A stretch of DNA of 64,000 bases, taken from assembly GCA_015232575.1 (NCBI GenBank), contig JADFZL010000005.1, forward strand, positions 1-64,000. The letters run 5' to 3'. The notes beneath the pieces are model-generated. The model was given only the letters and a program-made list of their open reading frames with translations. It searched no databases and was not told the DNA's origin. Below are positions 44,741 to 53,376 of the stretch, piece after piece. Position 1 is the stretch's first letter, and the number at the start of each line of letters is the position of its first letter. The translations under genes were made by a program, and so were the position numbers. The stretch is from Candidatus Rifleibacteriota bacterium (GTDB lineage: Bacteria; Muiribacteriota; Ozemobacteria; Ozemobacterales; Ozemobacteraceae).

Positions 44741-45912
44741 CAAACACACGAATCAACATCCTTTTCAGATTTTTTATTTGTACTTTAGCGTTAACGACAT
44801 TGAATATAACCTCGGTTATCGCAGAGCAATCTGGTAGCTGGGCAATTGCTGATATGAGACTTCTCATGGTTCTTCATCCACACTTTGGAAAATTTGACTA
44901 TTCAGTTGGAAAATTTCTCCGTGAATCAGCGTTTAAAAAAGAGCGAGTGGAAGTACAACAGGAAATGAACAAAGCATGGGAAGAAATTCAACCTGAGATC
45001 CGCATTCTGATGACAAAACAGTCCAGATTGTTGAAAGAGCGGTTCGAAGTGATAAACAACTGTAACTCTGAATTAAACGTTCTGATTCAACAACCTGCGT
45101 CATCTTCAAAGCCTCTGGAAGTATACGATTTCACAGGGAAAGCATCTGCTTCTTCTGAACCGGAAACCTTCGATATCAATAAGAAAAATGGAAAAGCTCC
45201 TTCACAGGTTGAAATGGAGAAAATTGCTGTTGAAGCTCAGAAAAAGCTTCAACAGAAGCTTTCAGAGATAGATGAAAAGCTTGCTTTGGTTCAGGACGAA
45301 TTTCAGTCAGCTCACGAAAGAGCTTTCTCTCCCCTTTATCTTACTGCATCAGAAACTGATTCAGTAATTTCTGAAGTTCTGAAAGAATTGTCGCAGCTTA
45401 TATCTCAGGTTGCAGAGGAAAATAGCATAAAGACGGTTCTCGACACTTCTTACGCTGCTCCAGCGATAAAACCTTCAAAAGATATTTATTCCATACCTGT
45501 TCAGCAGGATGCAAGCGATCTCATTTCCTCAAATCTTTTTCATTCCTTTACAAACTGGGACAATTCAGTTAAAGGCTCTGTTCCAATGGCAGACGGGACA
45601 TCGATGGATTATCAAACACATGTGGCACCTCACAGGCAACAGGAAAAACTTGATTCATTCCGCCACTATCTTGACTTTCATCCTTACCTTAACAGAAATA
45701 TTTCGAGTTTTTCATCTGGCAATATTTTCCTTCTTGGTGGAAACGACATTACACCGCTTGTTGCACAGAAAATATTTGACAAATATCAGATTCCTGAAAA
45801 TCTCAAAGCTTCGTTACTGCAGATAGTAAAAGAATACAAGGGACTCGAATCTCCACAGCGCATTTCTCTGCCTGTCCCTTTTGCACCACCGGTAAAAATT
45901 CAGGGAAACTAG
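44737..45912 (+). CDS. Exported coiled-coil protein, paralogue of the previous gene
   Basis: This 391-residue protein starts with a signal peptide (LFRFFICTLALTTLNITSVIA). The mature start AIADMRLLMVLHPHFGKFD parallels the previous gene product, as does FLLGGNDITPLVAQKIFDKY near the C terminus. The middle (about 60-230) is charged coiled coil (KKLQQKLSEIDEKLALVQDEF). It overlaps the preceding gene by 4 bases, and the next gene follows after 28 bases with a strong AGGAGG. Function unknown; position suggests a partner of the pseudopilins or of the large secreted protein downstream. Confidence 0.6.
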   Translation: MTNTRINILFRFFICTLALTTLNITSVIAEQSGSWAIADMRLLMVLHPHFGKFDYSVGKFLRESAFKKERVEVQQEMNKAWEEIQPEIRILMTKQSRLLKERFEVINNCNSELNVLIQQPASSSKPLEVYDFTGKASASSEPETFDINKKNGKAPSQVEMEKIAVEAQKKLQQKLSEIDEKLALVQDEFQSAHERAFSPLYLTASETDSVISEVLKELSQLISQVAEENSIKTVLDTSYAAPAIKPSKDIYSIPVQQDASDLISSNLFHSFTNWDNSVKGSVPMADGTSMDYQTHVAPHRQQEKLDSFRHYLDFHPYLNRNISSFSSGNIFLLGGNDITPLVAQKIFDKYQIPENLKASLLQIVKEYKGLESPQRISLPVPFAPPVKIQGN

Positions 45913-45940
45913 CCTTTTAAAAAAATTATCAGGAGGTAAT

Positions 45941-48900
45941 ATGATGAAAATGCGACTGCTTGGTGTTCTGCTGTTTTTATCAGCATGTTTTATGATGACT
46001 TCCCCGGTCTGGTCGCTTCACCAGTTTTATGAACAGAATGGTGACTGTTATCTCCTGATAGGAGATGGACCCTGCCGCGGTGTATATGCACTGAACAACC
46101 TCACTGGCGGCTCAATACAGCGCCTGTACGATCCTCTGGATGCGTATGGTATTACTGCCAACCAGGTCTGGGATGGAAGCGCATGTCAGAAATATCTTTA
46201 TACATTTGCCGGTGCTGATACTGGCTGGACATCGGTCACTGGTAACATTTCAAGGCAGGTTAATACGGTAGACTGGAAAAATGCCAAAGTGGGTTATGCC
46301 GGTGAACGAACTGATGAAAAAATAATAACCTGGTATCACTGCGGTACAGGTTTCAATTCTCCAACCGGAATTGGTCCTCACGGGCCAAACGACTATTGTA
46401 CAGCACATTACATGTGGGGAATCTACGGGTATAACGGCGATTATCCATGTTACTGGAAACCATCAGCTGATCCGGCAGTACGCGGAAACTGCCTGATAGA
46501 AGTCGGCAAATATTATCACACTTTCATGCAGGTTTATGACTTCAGATCATGGGCTGGCGGCTGGACACACTGGGTTGCAAGAGAAAAAGTCGAAGCAAAA
46601 TATCGTCTTATTGATCTTTACCGTTATCACATTAACAAATCATCCGGGCCAACGATACAACAGAGAGTCGCAGATGTAAAAACAGCAGAAAAGTCCTATA
46701 TGGATAGAATTCACGAATGTCCGGACGGTTGCGTCAGATCTCAGACGAATATTCCATTACCCGGTTCAGAAATGCCTTACGTCGATTGCGTCTATTCTAC
46801 AAGATTGAATAATGCTTATCTTTACAGACGCGAGCCGTCAAATAAATCTTACACACTCCTTGGTACAAACAGTTATTCAAAACTGGTTGGCGATCCTGCA
46901 AATCTTACTTCAAAATCAATCGGAATAAGTTCAAGAAACTCAACAGGTGACTACGTATATACAATAGGAAAAGACCTGATCAATGCATGGCTTAAGGAAG
47001 CAAACGCTCCGTTTACAATTAATCAGCTTGATGATGTTGCAGTTTCAGATCAATGGTGGCTGACCGGCGGTATCGTTTATGCACTTGATAAAAGTCAGAA
47101 AAAAGTGTACAAGTTTGTTCGTGACGAAATTGCAAACAAGCCTTCTATTCCGGAACAAATCATAGTTTACGATGGCTCGGTTGTCCCTGATTCCATCAAT
47201 TCAGATGGTTTCGGAAATCTTTATCTGGTTAAAACCAAATACGAACCTGATAATCCGTCATCTTCATTTGCACCAGCCGATGCAAAATCTTATGTTAAAC
47301 AGGTTGATTACCGTGGAAATGTAACATACAGAGCATATTTCGAGCAAAGCGTTTACAAGGCTGTAACCAAACGCGACTATTACTCAAAAACATATACAGA
47401 TGTTCCCGGAAAAGTAAAACTTGGTACAAACTATTTCAGTCGCGATTTTAAATCTAATACCCCAACTGTATTGTCTTCCTGGTCATGGATTACCAGCCCA
47501 ACACAATATGGATCCGTTGTTCAGACACAGTACAGAACAGAACTTGCTGTTATAAACAGCTCAACACCACCACAGGTCAGTGCTAAATCTGCTAACACTG
47601 ACGTCAATGGGCCCCTTGTTTCAACTTCCACAGGTCTTCAAAAGGCGACACCTGACGCAGATGGATACCTTAAAGACACCGATGTTTACATATTCGCAGT
47701 AGAAAATGCGCCCTATTTTGACATAAACATGGTCAACGTCGGATCAACAGGAAAAGACCAGGATTCAGACAAACGCATCGGAGATTTCCCTTCCACCACG
47801 AAGAAAGCTTCAGTAAAATACTACTGGAAAGTTACACAGGTTAAAGATCTTTATGGAAGTGATGCCAACAAAACAATTCTCGATCTGGAAACAGCAAAAT
47901 CTCCCAGCGAAAACTATCTGCTTCCGGTTAAACTCGGCGGTGGCGAATATCGCGTTGGCTGTAAAGTTGTATTTCAGTATTACGACTATGACAAATTGCC
48001 TCTCGGCGCCCTCTCTGACAAGAAAGAAACAGTTCTTTCAGCAGAAACAACAGGTAAAGGTGAAGACAGCAATAATTATTCATGGGAAACTATTAAAATC
48101 AAGCCTATTCCGCCTGTAAACTTTCCCGGTGGATGGTGCGTAGTAATGAGCGGAAGGCCTATGGGTGCATCAAAGTATGATTACAGGCCAATTCGTCCGA
48201 CAGACAATCTGTATCCGCAATGTTCTTTAACAAACCAGTTTCCTCCCGGAGCAAAATTTGTTATTCCCGAAAAGATCAGCAACTGGTCAATGAAAATTCG
48301 TGAGTGCGATTTTAATGCAAGCAAGGGTGAAAATTATGACCGTATTGCAATGATGCTTAAAAGTACACCGCCAGATCCAAATGATCCGCGTATGGTCACT
48401 GGAACATTGAAATGGATGGACAAACCTAAGTTTACATGGACCTCTGATCTCAGACGCGGCGCAGAAGGCATTATCGGCGGACAGGTTATTGCGGAGTCTG
48501 AATATCTTAATCTTGGAGAGATGAGAACGCTGTTTCCGCTTCCTTCACAGCCCCGAAGCTATAAAGTCACTGTAAATGGCGGAAGAAGCTATGAATACAG
48601 AACTTTCATTCCAATTACATCTTACGTTGGTGGCGAACTGATGACCGAATATAAAGAAGTCATCATGCAGAAAGGTATTGATATCTATTCGGAATGTGAA
48701 GTTGTTGTGACTGATGAAACACTTCCTCAACTGGTTTTCAGCAACCCTTACAAACCAGACGAAGGTCTTAACGGGTTTTTCTTTTCAAGTGATCTTCTCT
48801 ACGGAACAACCGGGGAAACACTCGAAAATGTTGAATCGCCGCCATCTCTGAATACGAAGTATCTGGAATTCGTAGTTGCCGACAATAATCCGATGGGAAA

Positions 48901-49978
48901 TGACTCTGCCTCAGATAAGCCAGCATTGCTTACTTACGCGGACCCTTTCCATGTTGGTCTGGAAAAAAGATGCAAAGTTAACCATTCCGTACTTAACCGT
49001 CGTGCCAGATTTTACTATACAACTGCCAATCTCGGACCGGTTCCGCCTAAGTCGAATGCAAATCTGATGAACGAATATTCATCGAATCCCAATCAGGAAA
49101 ATAAAGGCTATTTCAAAGTTGAACAGTCTGATATGACTCAGGCAAATTTCAACAAAACCTGGCTTCCAGCCAAGCAGTATAATAAAGCTTTTTCATACAG
49201 GTATTACAGAATTGCCGTTGAAGATCTTGAACATTTTTCAAGTTTAACTACCAGTACAACTTCCCCCGAAATGGATCTTCTCCATGCTAACAACAAAGCC
49301 GGGTACAAGAATCTTCAATTTGGGATTGAATGGACTGAATCATGTGGATTAGGGACTGAGACTTATTATATGGGAAACATAGTTATCAGAGACAATGACA
49401 GACCAAACCTGTTTGTACGAGTAAAAGAAGTCAAAAACCCTGACCTGGAATACCTGTTTCCAACAAATCTCAATAAAAATGCGATGCAGTTGTGGACTTA
49501 CCTTGCCCGAGGTCAGACGGAAGAAAGTCACAACGGAATTCTCGACTGGAACTCTGCTGACATCCGCGGGATCAATCCGTCTTTCAAGATCAAAGTGGAC
49601 AAACCTTTCACAAACAGTTTTATGACAGAAAATCTTGAAGGAGAATTCGAAACCGATGTTCCGCTCTTCTTCCTGGCTTCGCACTCGGATAACATAAAAA
49701 GCTCGTTGACAACCTTCCAGATAAAAGACAGCGGTGGAAACCTTTTTATCATGCCCGATATTCCGCCAAAAGCAACTATCAACACACTGTTCAGAAAACC
49801 TGACACATACAAACTTGAAGGTGAAGTCGTAGACAACGCGCTCGACTGGCCAAATGATCCGCTCAAACCAACAGTAGCAAGCTCTCTTCCAAACAAGAGA
49901 AAGATCAGCTGCACCTTCAAAATCTTTGCCACAAAGCTCGACATTCGCGTTCTCGACCGTACGATAAACGGCAAGTAA
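45941..49978 (+). CDS. Large secreted protein (1345 aa) in the PilY1 position of a minor-pseudopilin operon
   Basis: ATG 45941 follows AGGAGGT directly; ATG 45944 is equally possible. The N terminus (MRLLGVLLFLSACFMMTSPVWS) can be read as a signal peptide cut after VWS, or as a lipobox LSAC; the first fits better because the hydrophobic stretch continues past Cys. The mature region to about 300 is Cys- and aromatic-rich (CYLLIGDGPCRG, WYHCGTGF, YPCYWKP). Residues about 290-480 hold blade-like repeats (GIVYALDKSQKKVYKF, DGFGNLYLVKTKYEP) that could be a beta-propeller. The rest is Ig-like or unassigned. I recognise no family. In type IV pilus systems the large PilY1 adhesin sits at this spot and rides on the minor pilins; a similar tip role is inferred. 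A strong terminator follows. Confidence 0.65.
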   Translation: MMKMRLLGVLLFLSACFMMTSPVWSLHQFYEQNGDCYLLIGDGPCRGVYALNNLTGGSIQRLYDPLDAYGITANQVWDGSACQKYLYTFAGADTGWTSVTGNISRQVNTVDWKNAKVGYAGERTDEKIITWYHCGTGFNSPTGIGPHGPNDYCTAHYMWGIYGYNGDYPCYWKPSADPAVRGNCLIEVGKYYHTFMQVYDFRSWAGGWTHWVAREKVEAKYRLIDLYRYHINKSSGPTIQQRVADVKTAEKSYMDRIHECPDGCVRSQTNIPLPGSEMPYVDCVYSTRLNNAYLYRREPSNKSYTLLGTNSYSKLVGDPANLTSKSIGISSRNSTGDYVYTIGKDLINAWLKEANAPFTINQLDDVAVSDQWWLTGGIVYALDKSQKKVYKFVRDEIANKPSIPEQIIVYDGSVVPDSINSDGFGNLYLVKTKYEPDNPSSSFAPADAKSYVKQVDYRGNVTYRAYFEQSVYKAVTKRDYYSKTYTDVPGKVKLGTNYFSRDFKSNTPTVLSSWSWITSPTQYGSVVQTQYRTELAVINSSTPPQVSAKSANTDVNGPLVSTSTGLQKATPDADGYLKDTDVYIFAVENAPYFDINMVNVGSTGKDQDSDKRIGDFPSTTKKASVKYYWKVTQVKDLYGSDANKTILDLETAKSPSENYLLPVKLGGGEYRVGCKVVFQYYDYDKLPLGALSDKKETVLSAETTGKGEDSNNYSWETIKIKPIPPVNFPGGWCVVMSGRPMGASKYDYRPIRPTDNLYPQCSLTNQFPPGAKFVIPEKISNWSMKIRECDFNASKGENYDRIAMMLKSTPPDPNDPRMVTGTLKWMDKPKFTWTSDLRRGAEGIIGGQVIAESEYLNLGEMRTLFPLPSQPRSYKVTVNGGRSYEYRTFIPITSYVGGELMTEYKEVIMQKGIDIYSECEVVVTDETLPQLVFSNPYKPDEGLNGFFFSSDLLYGTTGETLENVESPPSLNTKYLEFVVADNNPMGNDSASDKPALLTYADPFHVGLEKRCKVNHSVLNRRARFYYTTANLGPVPPKSNANLMNEYSSNPNQENKGYFKVEQSDMTQANFNKTWLPAKQYNKAFSYRYYRIAVEDLEHFSSLTTSTTSPEMDLLHANNKAGYKNLQFGIEWTESCGLGTETYYMGNIVIRDNDRPNLFVRVKEVKNPDLEYLFPTNLNKNAMQLWTYLARGQTEESHNGILDWNSADIRGINPSFKIKVDKPFTNSFMTENLEGEFETDVPLFFLASHSDNIKSSLTTFQIKDSGGNLFIMPDIPPKATINTLFRKPDTYKLEGEVVDNALDWPNDPLKPTVASSLPNKRKISCTFKIFATKLDIRVLDRTINGK

Positions 49979-50007
49979 TCGACAAAGATTATTAACAGGA
50001 AACAAAA

Positions 50008-50047
50008 CTCCGGGTTATCACTGACACACGATAACCCGGAGTTTTTG
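50008..50047 (+). terminator. Rho-independent terminator of the pseudopilin operon
   Basis: A 12-bp perfect stem (CTCCGGGTTATC at 50008-50019 with GATAACCCGGAG at 50030-50041) is followed by TTTTTG. It is the only clear transcription end on the plus strand after 42 kb. Confidence 0.9.
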
Positions 50048-50121
50048 TATTACACAGAAATACGGGAATTCTATCTGACAGATCATGAATGCATTTTATT
50101 GAGCAGAGTTCTAATTAAATA

Positions 50122-50253
50122 TCAGGAATTAACAACGGCAACAAGATCTCCGTAGTCACTCTCCGAAAGCTCCGGCACATGCCAACCTTTTCTCTGGTCA
50201 GCCTGCTCCTGTTCTTCTTCCTGCAGCTTGTTTCCAACAATATTTTTTTTCAT
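50122..50253 (-). CDS. RiPP-like precursor peptide 5 of the array (43 aa)
   Basis: The peptide starts MKKNIVGNKLQEEEQEQ and contains the family motif RKGWHVPELSESDYGDL, ending VAVVNS. The ATG at 50253 has a good ribosome site (TAGGAG). It is the most diverged of five paralogues and ends in a free C-terminal Ser. WHVPEL fits the aromatic-x-x-P-x-L leader motif recognised by PqqD-like proteins in lasso systems (there YxxPxL). Only four residues follow the inferred cleavage region, far too few for a lasso core. Confidence 0.7.
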   Translation of the reverse strand: MKKNIVGNKLQEEEQEQADQRKGWHVPELSESDYGDLVAVVNS

Positions 50254-50316
50254 TTTTGTCTCCTAAAATAAATCTCAATAACCTTGTCTGAATATGTTCA
50301 CACCGATAATACTAAG

Positions 50317-50474
50317 TACGCAAAATCTTAAATAAGGGGGCAAATTTGCGTGTTAACTTTCGGGTGGGCCGTCATCTCAAAACGAACGTGAGAGATCTCC
50401 ATAAATGCTAGATTTCTCCCTTCGGTCGAAATGACATTGATTAATGACCCTTTTATTAAAATTTGCTGTACTAA
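50317..50474. repeat. Long dispersed repeat element containing REP-like halves, copy B
   Basis: Starts TACGCAAAATCTTAAATAAG and ends GCTGTACTAAG, like copy A at 41956-42080. It contains two facing REP-like halves (50371-50400 and 50411-50436). It lies between peptide gene 5 and the broken gene 4; without its 158 bases the stop-to-stop distance there (349) would be 191, the usual period of the peptide array (185-192). It therefore looks inserted into the array. Confidence 0.75.
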
Positions 50475-50605
50475 GACATTTCCAGAATATTGCTCAGATT
50501 ACCATAACCGATCTCTGAAAGCTCCGATAAATGCTAAGTTTTTCGGTGATTAATCTGATACTTGTCATCAGTTTGAATATTAGTCCTAATGCCACTTGAA
50601 CTCAT
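50471..50605 (-). pseudogene. Broken RiPP-like precursor gene 4 (nonsense codon at the motif Trp)
   Basis: Reading from ATG 50605 gives MSSSGIRTNIQTDDKYQINH, RKT, a TAG stop, then HLSELSEIGYGNLSNILEMS. The TAG replaces the TGG for the motif Trp (one base change). The ribosome site seen in front of its sisters is missing (AAGAAATATAA instead), and the final codons overlap the end of the repeat element at 50317-50474. All three point to an inactive copy. Confidence 0.75.
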
Positions 50606-50655
50606 TTATATTTCTTACTGTAAGCATCTTTTGTATGATGCGACAGTTCAACAAG

Positions 50656-50793
50656 TCACCCCGGTGAACCTATCACTTCGCTCAAATTGCCGTAATCACT
50701 CTCCGAAAGCTCCGGCAAATGCCAGACTTTCCGTAGATCAATCTGTTCCTTTTCATCTATTTGAAGATTAGTTCCAATGCCACTTGAATTCAT
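50656..50793 (-). CDS. RiPP-like precursor peptide 3 of the array (45 aa)
   Basis: The start is ATG 50793 (MNSSGIGTNLQIDEKEQ), preceded by AGGAG; a longer upstream frame reads through the intergenic spacer. The peptide contains RKVWHLPELSESDYGNLSEV and ends IGSPG. It is nearly identical to peptide 2, with a stop-to-stop period of 187 bases, a tandem duplication visible in DNA. It has a WxxPxL leader motif and a Ser three residues from the end. Confidence 0.75.
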   Translation of the reverse strand: MNSSGIGTNLQIDEKEQIDLRKVWHLPELSESDYGNLSEVIGSPG

Positions 50794-50842
50794 TTTTCTT
50801 TTCTCCTGGAAGCCTTTTTTCAGGCTGCGACAACTCAACAAG

Positions 50843-50983
50843 TCACACCGGTGAACCCATTATCACTTCGCTCAAATTGCCGTAGTCACTCTCCGAAAGC
50901 TCTGGCAAATGCCAGGCTTTCCGTGGATCAATCTGTTCCTTTTCTTCTGTTTGAACATTGGTTTTAATGTCATTTGTATTCAA
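50843..50983 (-). CDS. RiPP-like precursor peptide 2 of the array (46 aa, TTG start)
   Basis: No ATG is in frame; a TTG at 50983 lies about 9 bases after GGAGAG and aligns exactly with the ATG of its sisters, so it is taken as the start. The peptide reads (M)NTNDIKTNVQTEEKEQIDP, RKAWHLPELSESDYGNLSEV, IMGSPV. The use of TTG may lower its output relative to the other copies. Confidence 0.7.
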   Translation of the reverse strand: MNTNDIKTNVQTEEKEQIDPRKAWHLPELSESDYGNLSEVIMGSPV

Positions 50984-51034
50984 AATTATATTCTCTCCAG
51001 CATTTTCAAGTATTTTTCAAGTATTTTGAATGAA

Positions 51035-51178
51035 TTATGGCGGAGAACCACCAATTATCACATCGGTAAGATTCGCGTAATTACTCTCCGAAAGTTCCGG
51101 TACATGCCATGCCTTTCTGTTATCTGAGAATTCTTTCTCTTCATTTACTTTTCCGGAATTTGTTGCATTTGAATTCAT
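51035..51178 (-). CDS. RiPP-like precursor peptide 1 of the array (47 aa)
   Basis: The ATG at 51178 follows GGAGG with a good gap. The peptide has an acidic leader (MNSNATNSGKVNEEKEFSDN), the conserved RKAWHVPELSESNYANL, and the tail TDVIIGGSPP. The Thr in NLTDV sits where lasso leaders carry their conserved penultimate Thr, so the residues VIIGGSPP may be the released part. It is the promoter-proximal gene of the array. Confidence 0.75.
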   Translation of the reverse strand: MNSNATNSGKVNEEKEFSDNRKAWHVPELSESNYANLTDVIIGGSPP

Positions 51179-51221
51179 TTTGATCCTCCAAGTATAAGAA
51201 CCACTGTAGAAAAGATACAGC

Positions 51222-51250
51222 ACGATATCATTATTCCCAATTCATGTCAA
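51222..51250 (-). promoter_or_regulatory. Sigma-70 type promoter for the RiPP-like precursor array
   Basis: On the minus strand a perfect -35 TTGACA (51250-51245), a 17-base spacer and TATCGT (51227-51222) lie about 45 bases before the ATG at 51178. A TATAAT at 51406-51411 on the plus strand may serve the divergent exporter gene, but its -35 is poor. Confidence 0.55.
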
Positions 51251-51479
51251 TTATTTGTCACGGTAAATTTGTTCTCGTAAATTTTGCCTTTCATAAACGG
51301 AGTCTTTCCTTAATTTCAAATTGTCATTTTCCTGGATTAAAGCGGACATTTGTACAAGAATAAATTTACCGGGATTATTTGTAGTTCAAAACCAGACAAC
51401 TAGTGTATAATCAAAAAAAGCGCTTGAGGTGTTGCACGAACCTTTCTTTGGACACCACCTGATAGAGCAAGGAAAGAAA

Positions 51480-53282
51480 ATGAAACATATTTTGTATCAG
51501 AACATATTCAAATACTCCATTTCAATACTAATTGCACTCATTTTCATGCTCATCGGACTTTTACTTGAACCCCTGGCAATCCTTATCGGACTGTTTTTCT
51601 GGGGCACCATTCCCGAAAGTTTGTACAGCAACTTACTTTTGAATGATCTGACACTCTGGAAAAATAATCTGGAAGCAATTGCAAAAATTCAGTGGTCTGT
51701 TTCAATAATTGTAATAATTTTATCGCTTGCCGGCATATTAACTTTTGCTTTTCCTGCGATGGGTTATTATTTCAGAACTCGTTTCGAAATTGAGGTAAGA
51801 AGCCATATTATAAAATGTCTTCACAGCGTTGCACCTGATTTTCTGCAAAGGAAATATCATGGCGAGCTTCATCTGCTGATGACACATCAGGTTACCCAGG
51901 CCGGCCTTCTGGTATTCGAGTTTTCAAATATCACACCGAATCTCGTGGCAATTACCATGTACTTTTCTTTCGCATTTGTTTCTGATCCTGTTTTCGCATG
52001 TTTCTTTTTTTTCTTCATGTTTGCCGGAAGTCTTTTTGTACGATGGCTTCTGTCTGCAAACATCAGATCGGCAAATTCAGCAGCCTATCAGGGAATGAGC
52101 CAGATCGGCAGAGATTTTCATGAAATTCTCTCGGGAATGAATGTGATTCATCTTTTCGGACGTGAAAAGTGGAGCTATGAAAGAATAAGAAAATCTTTTG
52201 AAAAATATCGAAGGCATCATTTTCTCTCGAATCTCCTCGGAGGAATGGCAAGACCACTGATGATATTATCCACTCTTTTTCTATTCATGCTTTTCATAAA
52301 TGTTACAGCATATTTCAAGTCTGAAAACTGCAATCAGGATTTTTTCATTAAACTTGGAATCTTTCTTGGAATTGCCCTGCGACTTCTTTATCCGGTCGCC
52401 ACTCTGGGCTCATCACTTGGAACAATCTCCCAGAATATCCCCAACTGGAAAAACATTGATGCTTTTCTTGCATCTGCAAAAAAAACCTCTGTTTCAGAAG
52501 GAAATACATCACTGAGTGAACTATCAGACAGGATAATTTTCGAAAATATCTCTTTTGCTTATCCATCTCAAAACAAAAACATCCTTGAAAACCTTTCTCT
52601 GGAAATAAAGAAGAACGAGTTAACTGCAATTGTCGGTACATCAGGTTCTGGAAAAACTACCATTCTGAACATTCTATCGAGATTCTACGATTGTACAAGC
52701 GGAAGAATCATCGTTGACGGAAACGATCTGCGGAATATTTCAATTGAATCGTGGCGAAACAGATGTGCTTTTGTTCCCCAGGACGCTTTTCTTTTCCATG
52801 ATACTCTCAGAGAAAATTTGTATTTTTCCACCCTGAATACAGATCAGAATCATCTTGAAAGAGCTCTGAAAGATGCACAGGCAAGCGGCATTCTTAAAGG
52901 ACTTGAATCAGGTTTTGATACCGTTCTTCAGGAACGTGGAAAGCTTATTTCCGGTGGACAGCGACAGCGAATATGCCTTGCACGTGCCCTTCTCAGATCT
53001 CCGGATCTTCTGATTCTGGATGAAGCCACAAGTGAGCTGGATTCATCCACGGAAGAAGAAATTGCAAAAACAATCTGGAATTACAGCAGAAAAAAAGCTG
53101 TTCTGGTCGTCGCACATCGTCTTTCAACGGTCAGAATTGCAGATGTTATTTACGTCCTGAAAAACGGCAGAATTGTTGAAAAGGGCACCCACTCAGAACT
53201 TACAGCAAAAAAAGGCGAGTATTACAGACTCATGTCAGATCAGATTTCTACTCCCGAAAAGCAACCCGACCAAATCGGGTAA
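51480..53282 (+). CDS. ABC transporter with fused membrane and ATPase domains (MsbA/LasD-like exporter)
   Basis: The start is ATG 51480 (MKHILYQNIFKYS), with AAGGA 6 bases upstream; a GTG 17 codons earlier lacks a site. The 600-residue half-transporter has six transmembrane helices (about 10-330) and a C-terminal ATPase: Walker A GTSGSGKTT (about 390), Q-loop FVPQDAFLFHDT, signature LISGGQRQRICLARALL (about 490), Walker B LLILDEATSELDSS and H-loop VAHRLST, all intact. No C39 peptidase domain is fused, as in lasso-peptide LasD exporters, where a separate B2 protein removes the leader. It is divergent from the precursor array and convergent with the PqqD-like gene. It most likely exports the processed peptides. 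Confidence 0.85.
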   Translation: MKHILYQNIFKYSISILIALIFMLIGLLLEPLAILIGLFFWGTIPESLYSNLLLNDLTLWKNNLEAIAKIQWSVSIIVIILSLAGILTFAFPAMGYYFRTRFEIEVRSHIIKCLHSVAPDFLQRKYHGELHLLMTHQVTQAGLLVFEFSNITPNLVAITMYFSFAFVSDPVFACFFFFFMFAGSLFVRWLLSANIRSANSAAYQGMSQIGRDFHEILSGMNVIHLFGREKWSYERIRKSFEKYRRHHFLSNLLGGMARPLMILSTLFLFMLFINVTAYFKSENCNQDFFIKLGIFLGIALRLLYPVATLGSSLGTISQNIPNWKNIDAFLASAKKTSVSEGNTSLSELSDRIIFENISFAYPSQNKNILENLSLEIKKNELTAIVGTSGSGKTTILNILSRFYDCTSGRIIVDGNDLRNISIESWRNRCAFVPQDAFLFHDTLRENLYFSTLNTDQNHLERALKDAQASGILKGLESGFDTVLQERGKLISGGQRQRICLARALLRSPDLLILDEATSELDSSTEEEIAKTIWNYSRKKAVLVVAHRLSTVRIADVIYVLKNGRIVEKGTHSELTAKKGEYYRLMSDQISTPEKQPDQIG

Positions 53283-53376
53283 TAAAGCCCACCCCAACTT
53301 CTCGATAAGTTATAAAACTCTATTTAAATGAACTTAACAATGATTTCTGATTGGTAATTGCCAAATAAACCGAGAA

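Noticed and set aside
50122..51178. Calling the small peptides true lasso peptide precursors
   Set aside because: The region after the inferred cleavage point is only 4-8 residues and has no Asp/Glu at ring position 7-9; no cyclase gene is present. Only the leader resembles lasso systems.
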